A stretch of 64,000 bases of DNA, taken from assembly GCA_027596075.1 (NCBI GenBank), contig JADGJC010000068.1, positions 90,342 through 154,341 of the forward strand, in the 5' to 3' direction. Every line of letters starts with the position of its first letter. The stretch's first letter is position 1. A model generated the notes under the pieces. It was not told where the DNA came from, ran no database searches, and saw only the letters and a program-made list of their open reading frames with translations. Both the position numbers and the translations under genes were made by a program. This document shows, one piece after another, positions 12,615-25,500 of the stretch. The DNA is from Rhizophlyctis rosea (Eukaryota; Chytridiomycota; Chytridiomycetes; Rhizophlyctidales; Rhizophlyctidaceae).

Positions 12615-13765
12615 TCACAGTTGTTTTTCGGTGTCCCGAGTCAACTTGTCAGTGTAATCCTCTTCCGTCTGGCGGAGTTTTCTAAGCTTCTTCAACTCTT
12701 TTGCGTGTGCATTCCGCCTTTGGGCGGCTTTTCTCTCCGCTTGCGCCGCCATCAGCGCCTCCCTTTCACGTTTGAGCTCTTCCTCCAGGTCCGATCCGGG
12801 ACCTGCGTCTGTGCGAATGGTCGGCAAGTATCTCGGTTGCGGTTGTGCGGGAGGTTTGAGCGGTTTGTAGGGAGTGACGGCGGTGATGTGGTGTGCGTCG
12901 TTCTGCGGCACAAGTGCTACAGGACGGAGCTTGCAGATGCAGAATCCTCTTCCACTTCCGAATGGTTAGGAAGCTTCTCCCCGCATTCGCCACAGAACTT
13001 TTCTTCCCTGTCGTCTCCCTTCCCACACTGTTCACAGAACTTCTGGTCTTGGAAAAGCACCATCCTCAGTTCAGGTTCATGTGGTGCAATTGTGGGCGTT
13101 GACCTTGCAGTTTGACGGGTTTGTGCGGTTGGGTGTGGGTTTGAGTGCTTGGTGTTGCTGAGAGGCTCCCAGTCGCTGGACGATGCTTCCTCATCCCCTT
13201 CTTCATGGCTTTCGTCATCGTCCAAGACCTTTGGTATTGTTGTCTTTGCCCTCCGGTTAGGAGATGTCTGCGCGGTTGGAGGGGCACCGGTATGGTGTAC
13301 GACAGCAGAATGCTTGGGAGTTGTGTTGACTTTTTTGATCCGAAAGCCATGCCCAATCAAATGCTTGATTAGGAGATCACTGCTGGTGAATGTTGAGCCA
13401 CAAATCTGGAGACAATCATATCAGATATAATCATGTGAGTCTTGCGCTCCAAGCCAGGCCCAGTACCTTCCAGGCTTTGTGATCATTGATAGGTAGCTTG
13501 CACGTTCTCTCGTTAACAGAAGGCCTTTCATTTGGATACAGATCCTTAGGGAGTTTCCTGCCGGTCGGGTTGCGGTAGGTGTCATCTCTTGCAGAGGCGC
13601 TTAGCGACAGACGCCTGTGCTTCTTCGACTTTGTGACGGAACTGGATGTGATATCTCTCGATGAGTCAGAGTCTGGAGTGTACTGCTCCCTCTTCCTACA
13701 TCAACTTGTAAGCTCTTGAAGTGCGTCTAAATGCCGAAAGAATGAACACACTTGGTACGACCCAT
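12615..13765 (-). CDS. MGRTK-family protein with C2H2-like finger, zinc ribbon and coiled coil
   Basis: Unnamed family; paralogue of the gene at 10774-11987. Three exons: 13752-13765 (only MGRT plus two bases), 13467-13695, 12615-13405. The protein has a Ser-rich basic start, YRNPTGRKLPKDLYP, TCKLPINDHKAWK, then ICGSTFTSSDLLIKHLIGHG. The Cys/His pattern C-x12-C-x12-H-x3-H crosses the phase-0 intron after AWK. Further on are acidic residues (DDDESHEEGDEE), a zinc ribbon with two CxxC knuckles (FCEQCGKGDDREEKFCGECG), and a Glu/Lys/Arg-rich C-terminal coiled coil (LEEELKREREALMAAQAE). Near 12923-12930, after SASASS, the frame moves by one base; one extra base there gives 344 uninterrupted codons. 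A nucleic-acid or protein-binding role is inference only. Confidence 0.7.
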
Positions 13766-16700
13766 CGTGCAGTATTCCCAAGCGGCTTCTTCGTCGGTGG
13801 TGAAATGAGCTTACAAGCGTCCAGCAATCTCTTGGTAGGTTGATACTTCTGGGTGCGTCGGTGCGAAATAGCTACCAGTTGTGGAAGTGTACGTGAAGCC
13901 TTATTGGGTGGGTGATTGGGAGTGCCGGCACTTTGTAGCTTGCCACTGTTGCCAGCTCGGATCACTATGAAGAGAGGATAGAACAAGGTTACTTCGTAAC
14001 CTTGTAGCGATCTAACCAGGTTCAGGACGAGATCTGAATCTGAGCTTCGTGCCGCTATTTTATTAGATCAAGCATAAGTCACTCTACGGAGGCCCAGTCT
14101 GTATACCTGGCGGGGCTTGTTCGTCTGAAACATTAAACCTCCTTTGGGATTCCGTAGTTCCTTCATGCATAAGCAAGGGTAATCTTCGCATGATATGCAT
14201 AACCTCTTCCTGTCGCGTCATGTGACCATCAACTCTAAACATCGACTCGAAAGCTTGCTGTCTCAGTGGCGCGCGCTCTTTGCGCGGCCGGTGCGCGAGC
14301 TAGCAATAACGGGTTTCCATATATTCGACCAATCCAACTTGTCTTCCGAAGTGATTTTGAAAGCTTGAAGAGCAATATAAGCATTTGATGAGAGCATTGG
14401 CGAAATAGCAAAATGCTGGAGCGTCAACATCTGAACACTTGCCGCAGGATGAAAAACAATGAGTAGGTACCGATTGCATTCCCGCCGATCAAACTGACAA
14501 TCTGTGAGTTCATATGGCTCATGCCCAGAAAAGGAAGCTCCGTGTGAGAAATGAATTCCGAGCAGCAGACCCTATGGCTTCCAAGGTCTCATTGAGGAGT
14601 GCATCGTGAGGGCAGTGATGGTCTCGATCTCGTTCAAATGGTTGGTACTACTCCTGCCTAAAGGACTACAGTTTGCCTACCGTTCCACAGTTGATACGAC
14701 GCCTTCATCTGATCAAAAAGTATTTATCTCCGCGAAGTTACCATGAGAAATACCGAGTGGTGATTGTGCTACACAAGCTACTCTATATTGGCGGCTGTGT
14801 ATGTTCTTTGAGAGATTTGGATGGGTTGTATCAATGGTATGAGGGAGTGACATGGAAACGAGGTGGAGAGGAAAGTGAGTATGGACATTGCGCCGATCGT
14901 CTTCCAGTCGCCTCTATTGCTTTTTGTGAAGGTGCACTGGCAGTGTTCGGATTATGGGTGGCTCCGTCAGGGGATTCACAACATTTTGCTAAATGTGGAT
15001 GGTCAAAAAAAAGCAAGGGGTCACTTTGATGTATAATCCCCCTTGTTCGACGTGATGGTCTTGCCAGGAACCAGTGGAGGTCGCATGAGGTCTTCACAAT
15101 ATGGGTTACAGAATGTAGTAGAGTTAGTCACATCCATCTGACGGCTTCGTTGAGATTGTATAAGGGGACGGAGACGAAATATTTGATTTGAAGCAGGGCC
15201 CAAGCGGGAGTGGCATTGATGCCATGGGTGCATACATTGTGGATTTCTGCGAATCCCAGGTCAAATTGACTTCAGCGGTTCAAGGAACATACCTAAGTGT
15301 TTGTAGTTTGTGTCACCCCCCTGCAACCGTCATACGCGCACCTCAGTGAAAGAAGCTGATAGGTGTGAAGCCCTATCCGACCGTGTCAAGCATTTTGTTG
15401 TCAACATCGTTTCCTTTTGCCCTGAGGAGGACTGTGGAGGAAATTGTGCAATGGTGACTATGAATGCCCAATCACGTCCTCTTTGAGAGAAAAAAGGGAC
15501 TGAAGGGGCTGACGTTGCCTACGCCGTCTTAGTCATTGTCAGATGGACTATTTGAAAATCTGTAAACCTACCTGTGCAGGCCTCTCATCGCTTATGGGTG
15601 AGCGTAGAATTGCCCTGGGCGAAGTCAACCGTCGCGATAGTCGAGTGTTGACTTTTTTTGGGACCGCCCTTCTGAATGGTTTTCCGAGCGTGTATGCATT
15701 GGATGTGGAAACACTGAACCTTTGAGGAGCGGCGGCGCCAATCGTGCTTCGGCACATCGCATCATTGGTCATCCAAAGTTGATCAGGGTGCCGTTTGGGA
15801 AGAAAAGCAAAAAAAGGAGTACCAGCCCTTACGGAAAGCCATTCTACACTCGAGGTAGGAACTACTCGTCGCAACGACATTGAGGTGCAACAGTGACCAA
15901 TTATCTGACGCCGGCTTCCAGGTACTGGCCCTTGTGGTACATGAATACCCTGCACGAACATATCGGTTTGTGCGCATTCGGTCCTCTGCACTGGCAGTAT
16001 GATTTTCGAGTAGAACCGTACTTCGGTCACCAACCTACTGATTCAAATGGGCATTGGAACCGGCACTGTCTTTTTCTTTTGTTGGTCTTCTCGGGCAACA
16101 GATCTCCGCTGTCATTGGAGGTCAAGCTTGAAAGGGCGGATGTCATGGAACAAAAAAAAAGTCAATTGCACAACGGATCGCTTCGAGATTCCTACTCGTC
16201 GCAGTTGGATGCTGTAGATGGTGGCAGGTATAGGCTTAGAAGCCATTGGAAGATTTGTGTGCATCAACTGAAGGGGGGAAGTGACTAGAGATGAATATGA
16301 ACCTGCGTCACTCTTAGAAAAGTACAGCTAGAAAGCTGAATGAGAGTTCAAGTACGCGCTGCACATTGGACGCGAGTCCCGGTCGATTGAGTCAATTTGC
16401 AGACCCTTCGCGGGGGGGGGGGGGGGGGGAGGGACCAAGGCCTGGATCAAATCCCTTTCCAGACGCACCACAAAAAAAGAAAGGGTTCTAACCTCTAACA
16501 AAATAGGATCACTGTGCATTGTAAGCAGTCTTAATGTCCGTGCCATGGCGGGGAACTCGCAAGAGGTGATTTGTGCCGTGGAGTTGGGGGGCATTCACTT
16601 TTCGGCAATGAAACGGACTCGGAACTCATGACCACGAATATGAGGATGACCATGGCAGGACCCGAATCGAGACGGCAAATGCAGTGCGGCTCTGTCATAT

Positions 16701-19700
16701 TCCATGTATCGCAAGTCGGCATAAATGAGCATGTACCGCTATTATGTGTTGTTCGGCATGGGCTCGGGTGAAGAAACCCATTTTGGTTTTGGTTGCCGCG
16801 AGAATTAGTTTACGAAGGCAGTTACCCATATCCTCGGCAATCATAACGACTTGAAAACCATTGCCACAGAGAGTCCTGCTTTGACTGGTGCTTACTGCTG
16901 TCTGTCCTGTCATTCTGAAGGCCTCTCGCTCAACGCCCCTCTACCGTACATCTTCTTATACTCTCTGAGCGAGCACACTAGACCCTGTGGAAGTCAGTCA
17001 TCAATAAATCACATCAACGGGGCGGGAATGGCGGTGAAGAAAAACACACAACTCAAACTCACAAAAATAGGATGCGTCTCGTGGTTGTGCACAGACTGAG
17101 AAGAGAAGGGTTGGACTCTGTGTCGGTAGGCCCTTGGTTCATTTCCAATTCTCGGCGTGTCGGGTTGTTCTTATGCACCGCGGATATATATGATAACTCT
17201 CAATAAGAAGAGGTATACAGATCTTGCATATGCACGGCGTGTGCGAGCGGTTATGAAAGTTTTTGCGTGCCATATCCTTTGCGCAGCGAACGACTCATGT
17301 GTAGTGTTAATGGATGCTTTTTCAAGCAGTGCCACTTACTTCAACACTGTTGGTCACTCTTTGCGGTGTCGGAGAAAAATAAGCATCAGAGACATGAGTG
17401 TGCTTATTACAACTTGCATTTGAGCAGCTCATTGATCAGGTGCAAGGGTGGAAGATCCTTACAGAAATGTTGAGAGGCGTGATAGAGTACAAGTGGTAGA
17501 ATATGATCTCGTTTTGGGTCGAGATGATGAGCGCGGTAAGGGGTGTCCTGCCTCAATGCCACCTCGCTGGATGAAGACGGCAGTGTCGGGCTTTTGTAGT
17601 TTCGAGCGACCATACCGCGACCAAACTTTTTATTTTGCGTAGGGTCGTCTCGGGTGCGAGAGAAAAGAAGGACATCCATAATCGCTATGATAGAAGACTG
17701 CAGGTGCGTTGAATCGACGTTCGTGCATTTTGCCTATGTTCGGGCGCAAATATCTGACACACCAGACATCCAAAAAAGTCTTGAAAGGACGCTGCAGGAC
17801 CGGTTTAAGGACGGTCTGTAAGCTGCTCCCATCCTTTACGCGGCAAGTTACCCTTGCAAGCGACGTTATGGAATGTAGGCGATCTGGTGCGGGGCGATCA
17901 AGTCCTGCCCAGTTTGAATCCTCTAAAAGAACTTACGGACTTGAACCGCTATCTAATGCTGTTTCCAATGCGACTGTCACTTCCGTCGGTTGGAGGATAT
18001 TCGCATTCATATCAGCGGGATTCATTTTTTGCGAAATTTGCGGATCAGGTGATTGACGTATGCACCTGCGAGATTTTCATGAGCTCTTTCGTGCGCGATG
18101 GTTCGTACCCGGTGGTGGGGTTTGAAAGAGAGGGCGAGGGAAAGGTGCGCTGTGATTCTGTTCATGCATTCCGCAGCTTTGCATGGGTGGTGGCTGTTAC
18201 CAGATTCGAAATGGAGATGGGCTTTCGAACGTTTACGATCAGCACGTGGTGTACATCTCAACTACTTTCAGCAATGCTTGCCTTCGCTGCTGGTGAAGGT
18301 GTTGGAGACATGTTTCTCCTCCCTGCCAGATTCTCCTTGGGCGTATTTCTTTTTGGTTCTCAATTCATGATGCTTGGGTGCACATCGTCGCCCCATATGG
18401 GGAGTAGTAGCTGGTGTTGGGTAGCGGCAGGAAATGCTCAAACATAGGCGGCATGAGGAAGAAGTGTGGGAAAGTCCGATGCAAAAAGAAGTCATTCGGG
18501 TTGGAGGGGTGTGGTCCGCTTATGGTTTCGCACAGTAAGGATTCTTATCCTTGTTCATGAATTATGCATTGGATGCAACCCGCCAAGGATTCCTCATATG
18601 ATATTTTTCTCACTTCTTTTTGAGGAAAGCGTTCCGTGTCCGCTCTTGACCGCCCATACCTGAAGTGGTCCCACCCACAAAAACTAATGCCTGTTGACCT
18701 TTGAAAAATCCTTGAGCGGAGCGATGCTCGATGGTGCATTGAGTTTGTCCATCCTGAACTGGAACAATTCAAACGGTTGGTCAATGATTGGCCTGAGTAA
18801 GTTGTGATGATCCATTTTGGGAATTGGACATGAGAGTGGTGACGTTTTTGATGAATGCCTGACAGCTGAATGGTGTATTGACGCACTCAACATGACGCAT
18901 TCGAAAGGGCGGAATTTGTTTAATTTTTGGGAGGTAGAAGGAGATGTCAGCAACAATAAAAGGCCATGTGTACGGTACAGAAGAGTAAGAAGCGTCCACT
19001 CTGTCCATCCTGCGGAGCAAGATCATGACTCATCGGCCCTCTCGGATACCAGTCGCGGCATAAGCACCGTGTCCTTCAATAACCATGGCCACGACGTCAG
19101 GTAATACTACATTTCGCCAATCGATTATCTGAAATCCCGTCCGAGCGCAACGGTGTGGATGTAGAAGGCGCAAAATAAACAAAAAAAAAATGACAGGTAC
19201 ACGATGGGTGGGTATGGTTTGATTGCTCAGCTCGACCCACGCAGTCAAACCACTTGACTTCATAGCAATCTTGCACTTGCATACTAGGGGTAAGAGAACA
19301 AGACGGATATAGATAGGCTTCACAATGTAACAAAGTCCCTGACTCTTTGGAAGTGAGAAGGAACGTGAAGATGCCAGTTACCGACGGTTGACCTACCGCC
19401 CACATCAATTACGCCACCATCTTTCTGCATAGATGCTTTTTTTCCTGTACCATCCATCATGGAAGCTTTCCGACTTTGAAATGAACTCCCTCATCGTGCG
19501 CCGATTGGCAAGTGCTGTCACCGTGAAGTGGTAAGATGATTCGCGACGCAGTTAAAGTTGCAAAGTTATCTTGTAACACTTTTGAGTGAGTGTATCTCTT
19601 CCTGGGTGGAGCTCTCCGCGATTTTCGAGCCGGCAAATCTTTTCGTTATTTCCTTTTGCTTCTGTGCTTGGATGGAATGGAGTGAATGGTGGGGCGCATC

Positions 19701-22593
19701 GAGTGGGTGCAAGGTTGGAGTTGCATTGGGGGTGCGCGACGTATGAGACAGTGGTGATAATCCTATCCGGCGCCCTCATATTAGCAGGGGCCGGGATATA
19801 TGAGAAGTTTGGAAAAAGAAAGCGAGGCAAGCTGTCGATACACCAGCTGAACCTGCGTCTTGTAGGATGGTGATGGTGCGTTGTGGACGTCCTCGTCACT
19901 TGGTGAAAAGGAGTGATGCATGAATTGAATTCACGTGGGAGAGGCAGGCAATCGAATTTCGGATCTCGGAATTGCGCAAAAAAGGTGAAGTTTGTACAAA
20001 TACAATTGGATTTTCGAATCCGCCACGGGGAGAGCTGCTTCAAAACCGTTGTGGTCCATCGCACCATGTCGAGGTTGATGTGCTGTTATGGGCGAGAAAG
20101 GCCAAATGACAATCCTCGTATCGGATATGATAATGATGGCTGGTTTGACATGTTGCCATTACTGCCCGGAGTCGCGGCGGTGGACATCCAGCTTTGTTTC
20201 ACTGCCAAAAAGCCCGTAAACAATTGGACATCCCTGCATGCCTTCATTGTTTCTTTTTTTTGTTAGACAAAGAATGCGATTGTAAGCTCGCCACACGGCG
20301 TACATTCAGGACTCTTCAGCCAGATCTGAAGCGTTCGTCTTTGGAAAGCAAGGATGGGTGAAGGGGAATATATTTGCAAACTATGCATTCCTCAACTTCC
20401 GAGCAAAAAAAAAAGCAAGACAAGCACAAAAACCAAAACTACTACACCTACACGGCCACCAAGTGCGAGCGTAATATGTGAGCCCCAACCTCAATGGATT
20501 TTATGAGTGGTGCTGGGATTGTCGGAAGAGGAGGGTGAGGAGGGTCAGGGATCTGCCGGGGAGGAAGAGTTTGAGTCGGAGGAGGAGGAAGAGAATAATG
20601 GCTCCTGCTAGACGGCACCGACAAGAAAAACAATCTGTTCCCCAATGAAAGTGGAAAATATTGCACTGCGAGTGAAATTTGTTTTCCAAGCGATAGCAAT
20701 TCAAATGCATCGCGGAAACTTTGGGTTTTGCTTTGAACGTGAGCAACGTTGCATTAACATGTACATGCAATCCACGATCAAAACAATGTACCTGAACCTT
20801 GCAGGGCCCTAATCATAGCAGATTAAGGCAGTGAATCATCAATATTTCCATGCTTGCCATTCAGCACCGATGAGTGTAGACGCTGCTTTGTGTGTGCAGT
20901 GGGCGAAGCGTTCGGAATAGATGTTATTTTGCTGGGCAGGGATATTCTTCTAGCAGGCAGTTTTTTCAAGCTTCTTGGACCGAAGCGATGAGAGTTGGGA
21001 AGTGAACTCGCAAGCTTTGGAGCATGTTGGCACAAAGAGAGTTTCTGCTGTGGAAGATGGTTACTTGCTTCTATCTTCCTATTCCGACGTCGTCTCCGAT
21101 GGTGGTTTCTCTCACCTGCGTTTCGTGCAAGCAGGCGTTGAGTGAATCAGATCATGAAGGGGGTCAATGCATCACGGGGGCGGGTGTGATGCCAAACAGC
21201 AACCAAACATACACAGCGATTATGCGGCGCGCAGTCAGGCATTGACTCAGAACAAAACAGGGTGGTGTTCCGCAATGTGGGAGTTCCTGGCAGCTGTCGA
21301 GGTTCGTGAAGAAGATACATGAGTCACATGTGGGCCGAAAGAATAACAAAACAAACCATAGAGCTACACGTATGCGCAAAGAGATGCATCTATAAAACGC
21401 AACTCTACGGAGTGATTTGGAATTGTGGGGTTTGAAAAGCGAAAGGTTTGGGATGTTGTCGACTATGTTGCTATGAGTATGCTTATGTATGTTCGACAAA
21501 AAAAGAATGAAAACAACTGATGCGCTTGACATTTACCGTTTCAGATATGTTCGAGGATCACACTTATGACACAGACGAGTGGAGTGTACTTATTATCATG
21601 GTTGGCGCCGCAATGGTCATGAATGGCAATCGCGCCGGCAATGATTCTGACGCGAGGATGTGAAGGAGCAGAGTGGAACATAGAACACTCTTGAGGTTTT
21701 CTGCCGCAATCCGCATTATGGATACGATGGGTGATGCGGAATTTGTCGGTATCCTCCTATTCCTTTTTTGTTTGTTTTGCGCAATGCTCCATTTGGATAC
21801 GGCGAAGAGCAACTAGGCAAGACGGGAACTGCCTGGTATCAAGGACCCTGAAAAGCACGTGCAGGCCAACCTAAGAATCACATGTCTCGCGCATCACGTC
21901 AGCTGAGTAATATCTGGCATGTTGTGATTGGCCCACTGATGCTGATTTCTGTGAGTCAGATTTTGCGCCATGATCGCCAACGCGTCAAGGTGGGTCGCAA
22001 ATGGGCCAGCTCAACCAAGCATTGGCCGGGGTTGCCAAGCAATCCAGCGCGTTGTGGGTCGGTGGCAAAGCAAAGCGAAGCACTTGCAACCCCGATCCAG
22101 ACGCAATTTGGGGCCACCAACCCCCATGCTTGGCGACAACAGGCTGCATGGCACTGTCATAACACGCGTTATAACACATGCTCGGCTGTGTCATACCACT
22201 ATATGTTATGGCCAATCCTGGTGGTACAGCCCTCAATTTGGGTGACACGGTCCCTCTTCATTGTTGTGGATCACCACACTCGACTTCAGCAGACCCCCCC
22301 CTGACAAACACCCCCTCCGCCGCAGCAAAGCAACACGTCCGGAAGAAAAAACCACCCATCTGATCAATCAGAGACGAGACGACGAGGAGGAAATTAACCA
22401 GGATCAACTTTAACAAGCCATAACGGCCATTACACTATACACATACCATACCCGTTACCATAGTAATACTCACACTACTCCACCGTCGGAATCTCATGAC
22501 ACCGGAATCTCGAAACACCTCCTAGTATATACCCACTCTTATCGCCCTTCCCGTCTCATCGTGGGAACGCACCCCCCTTCCACCCAACCACCC
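13766..22593. other. Gene-poor stretch, no gene recognised
   Basis: Almost 9 kb with no frame I can assign. The longest plus frame is 17854-18447 (197 codons); the longest minus frames are 15548-16033 and 19552-20067. None shows a known motif or a clean donor/acceptor chain. Short GC-rich stretches occur at about 14265-14300. A fold-back lies near 22000-22140: CCGGGGTTGCCAAGC at about 22029 and the roughly complementary GCTT/GCAACCCCGATCC at about 22080-22100. Fast-evolving genes with many short exons could be hidden here. Confidence 0.4.
16412..16429. repeat. 18-base poly-G run
   Basis: Eighteen consecutive G residues, preceded by TTCGC and followed by AGGGACC. It lies outside any gene I can call. 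A second run of exactly 18 G occurs inside the haspin gene. Confidence 0.95.
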
Positions 22594-25500
22594 ATGCCAC
22601 CAGGCCCCACAAACGCCTCAGGCTTGCGCTCACGGAAGGTCGACTTCAAAAAGTCTCTCACGGTCTATAGGTGGAATGAAATAGACCTCAATGATACGAC
22701 ACCGCTCAATAGGACCCAGGCCCAGGTCTCTACCGGTGTTGAGAAGGAGGAAGAGGAGGTTAGTATATACGCATTGTGACTTTTTTTGTGTCGGCATTTC
22801 GAGCCCCATCTGTTTTGGCTTGGTCGTGCGCCGCGGTAGCCGTGGGAAAATTTGGGTGGTGTGGCGCAGCCATGGCAAGGGAGGACGCGTTTTTGGACTG
22901 CACTTTCCCACGATGACCCAACGTGGCATCGTCCGCACCACTTGCTTCACTTCCTTCTCATGGCATCGGCATAGGCATCGGCATCGTCCTCGCACCATAT
23001 GATGGGGCGTGCTGTTGGGTAGTTGAGGGTTAGGTGGTGGGTGAATGGGTGGTGCGAGTGAAGGTGTGGGAAAGGTGGAGTTGGTGGACTTTGGGCCGGG
23101 TGTGGGAACATATTCCCACGCTTTATCTCTTCTCACTCAATGTCTATATCCACTGCATCCATCAACAATTTTATTAACCCCGCCTTGTATCGTTTACCCT
23201 AGGAACACCACCTCCAAGCAGCCCTCTACAGCACAACCCACAACACCGCCCCCGTAGTAATCCCCACGCCCGATGCATCGAAACTCATTCCAGACTATTC
23301 CACCCATTACCCGCCGACCTTCTCGCAACCCAAGTCCCTCATACGCTTCTCTACACAAGTCGAAGATGTGATTGGGTGTCCGTATAATTGTGATGAGAGG
23401 GATGATGGGTGGAGGGACGAGTTCAGGGAGAGGGTTGAGAAGGGGGAGGTGAAGGTTGAGGAGGAAGGTGTGAGGGTGGTGGGGGATGATGATGAGTTTG
23501 AGAGGTGGATGTGGGCGCTGGAGAAGTGTGGGGATGCTAAGGTTGGTCCGCGTGCACGTGCTTTTTGTAACATGGGAGGTGGGTGGGGGGAGTTGACCAG
23601 CGGAGATGAGGGACCAGAGTGCAATGAGGGAGCACAGTGTTTCGTGGTGCGGGAAGCACACAGTATGGAGGGCGCCAGCCCGACGTGAGCGTCAGTGAAC
23701 GGATCGCGAGCGAAGCTCGCATAATTGCGCGTAGCGCACATTCTCTTTGGGACAAGGCAACAATCAATACATAACACTCACATCACACAACACAACAGGT
23801 CTCGGGCGACGCACCAACCCTCCAAGAATGCGAATCCCACATCCTCTCCGACACAACAAACGCCCCCTCCATCACCATCCCACACCCGGCCCTACCACAC
23901 ATCTACGAGCACTGGAAGCAGAGGCGGTATGTCGAACGCGGTGGGAAGGGGATTATGCCGAGGCTGAAGGTGCGTTCTGATGACATTCATCCTTGATGTT
24001 GTTTGTTTTTGCGGGGGTAGAAAATTAAGGAAAGCTAAATTCAATTTTTCACAGTCCGAAAAGGACGCCCCCCTAACCTCCGACTCCGACCCCTACATCT
24101 GCTTCCGAATCCGTGAAGTCAAACCGGTGCGGAAAGCTCGTCGGTGCGACACTCAATCTCTTGAGAAACTTCGCCGATTACGTGACGAGATGACGAAGGC
24201 GAAGGAGATTTTGGAAATGGTTACTAAGAGGGAGGCGACGCGGAAGGAGAGCGTGAACTTGGAGCATTTGATATTTGAGCAGCGGGTGCTTGTAAGGAGG
24301 CTGAAGAAGAAGCTTGGGGTTGCTGTTGGGGGGGAGGATGTTGGTGGGGGTGTGGGGGGGAGGACTGGGGGGATGGGGGAGGGAGATGAGGGGAGGAAGA
24401 GGAAGAGTGTTGGGAAGGGGTATGTTTCATTTCTTGCATTTTCTTTCTTTCTTTCTACCCTCCATTTTTTCTTTTCACTTACGTACGATTCTTTTTTTTT
24501 AGCTTGGTCCCCCGAATCCGCATAGCAACACAAAGCATCACGTCGAACGCGTCTGTTCCCGGTGGGGCGGAGTTGGGGGGTGGAGGAGAGGGAGGGGAAA
24601 GAGGGGAAAAGGTGCAGGAAGTTAGTCCGATAAGTGAGGGTGCTAGTTGGGGGGAGAAGGTGAAGAAGATGGGGTTGATGGATTTGAGGGGTGGGGTTGT
24701 TGATTGCATTGAGGTATGTTTGGGGTGTTGCCTTTCATTATCATTATTATTCGTAGGGTTTTCGCGTTGTTAACATTTCGTTTTTATCATGCTTCTAGCA
24801 CCCATACATAAACACCAAACCACCTGATGACCCGTATCGTTTCTACCGCCCTAACCTCCCCATAACCCTTCACCCTGCCCCATCCACACCCCTCTCCCCC
24901 TCGACACATACCCTCACCCATCGCATACCCTACGGCCGCCGTCGAATCGGGCGGGGAGGTCGTCTTCACTTCGACCGGCATGTTAGGAGGGGGGAGTGGG
25001 TACCGCAACGGAGGGGGGGTAAAAAACGGCCGTGGGAGGACGATGAGGGTGTCGGTGGAGAGGAGGATGAGGAGAGGTGGAGGGCGTGGGAGGGGAGGTG
25101 GAGGTTTGATTGTAGTGATGAGGAGGTTGAAGATGATGGGGATGGGGAGGAGGGGAGGGAGGAGGATGTTTGGTGAGTTTCCGTTCTTTCCTGTTATCGT
25201 TTTCGTTTATTCGTGCGTCGCGTTTTTGGACTAACTGGCTCGTTTATTTGCTATAGCTACCTCTGGTACCGCTCCGCACACCTAAATCCCACACCCCGCG
25301 ACCGCGAATACCGCCTCTTCGAAACACACCCTTCACACCCAGACCAACTCTCTATAACCGCCACACCTCTCTCCCAACGTCCACCACCAACACCCCTTCC
25401 ACCACCAACCGTCATCCGCCTCCAGCCCCAACAACCCGTGGCCGTGCAGCCGGCTGCTAAGAGGGTCAAGAAAGCTGTTGAGGTGGGACAGCAGCGTGTT

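Noticed and set aside
17854..18447. 197-codon plus frame in the gene-poor stretch
   Set aside because: Hydrophobic and Cys/Met-rich without a domain, and no splice-supported neighbours; may be a relic but I cannot support a gene.
22000..22140. Possible fold-back mobile element from short inverted GGGGTTGC/GCAACCCC words
   Set aside because: Arms are short and imperfect, no target-site duplication is visible and no second copy occurs in the window.
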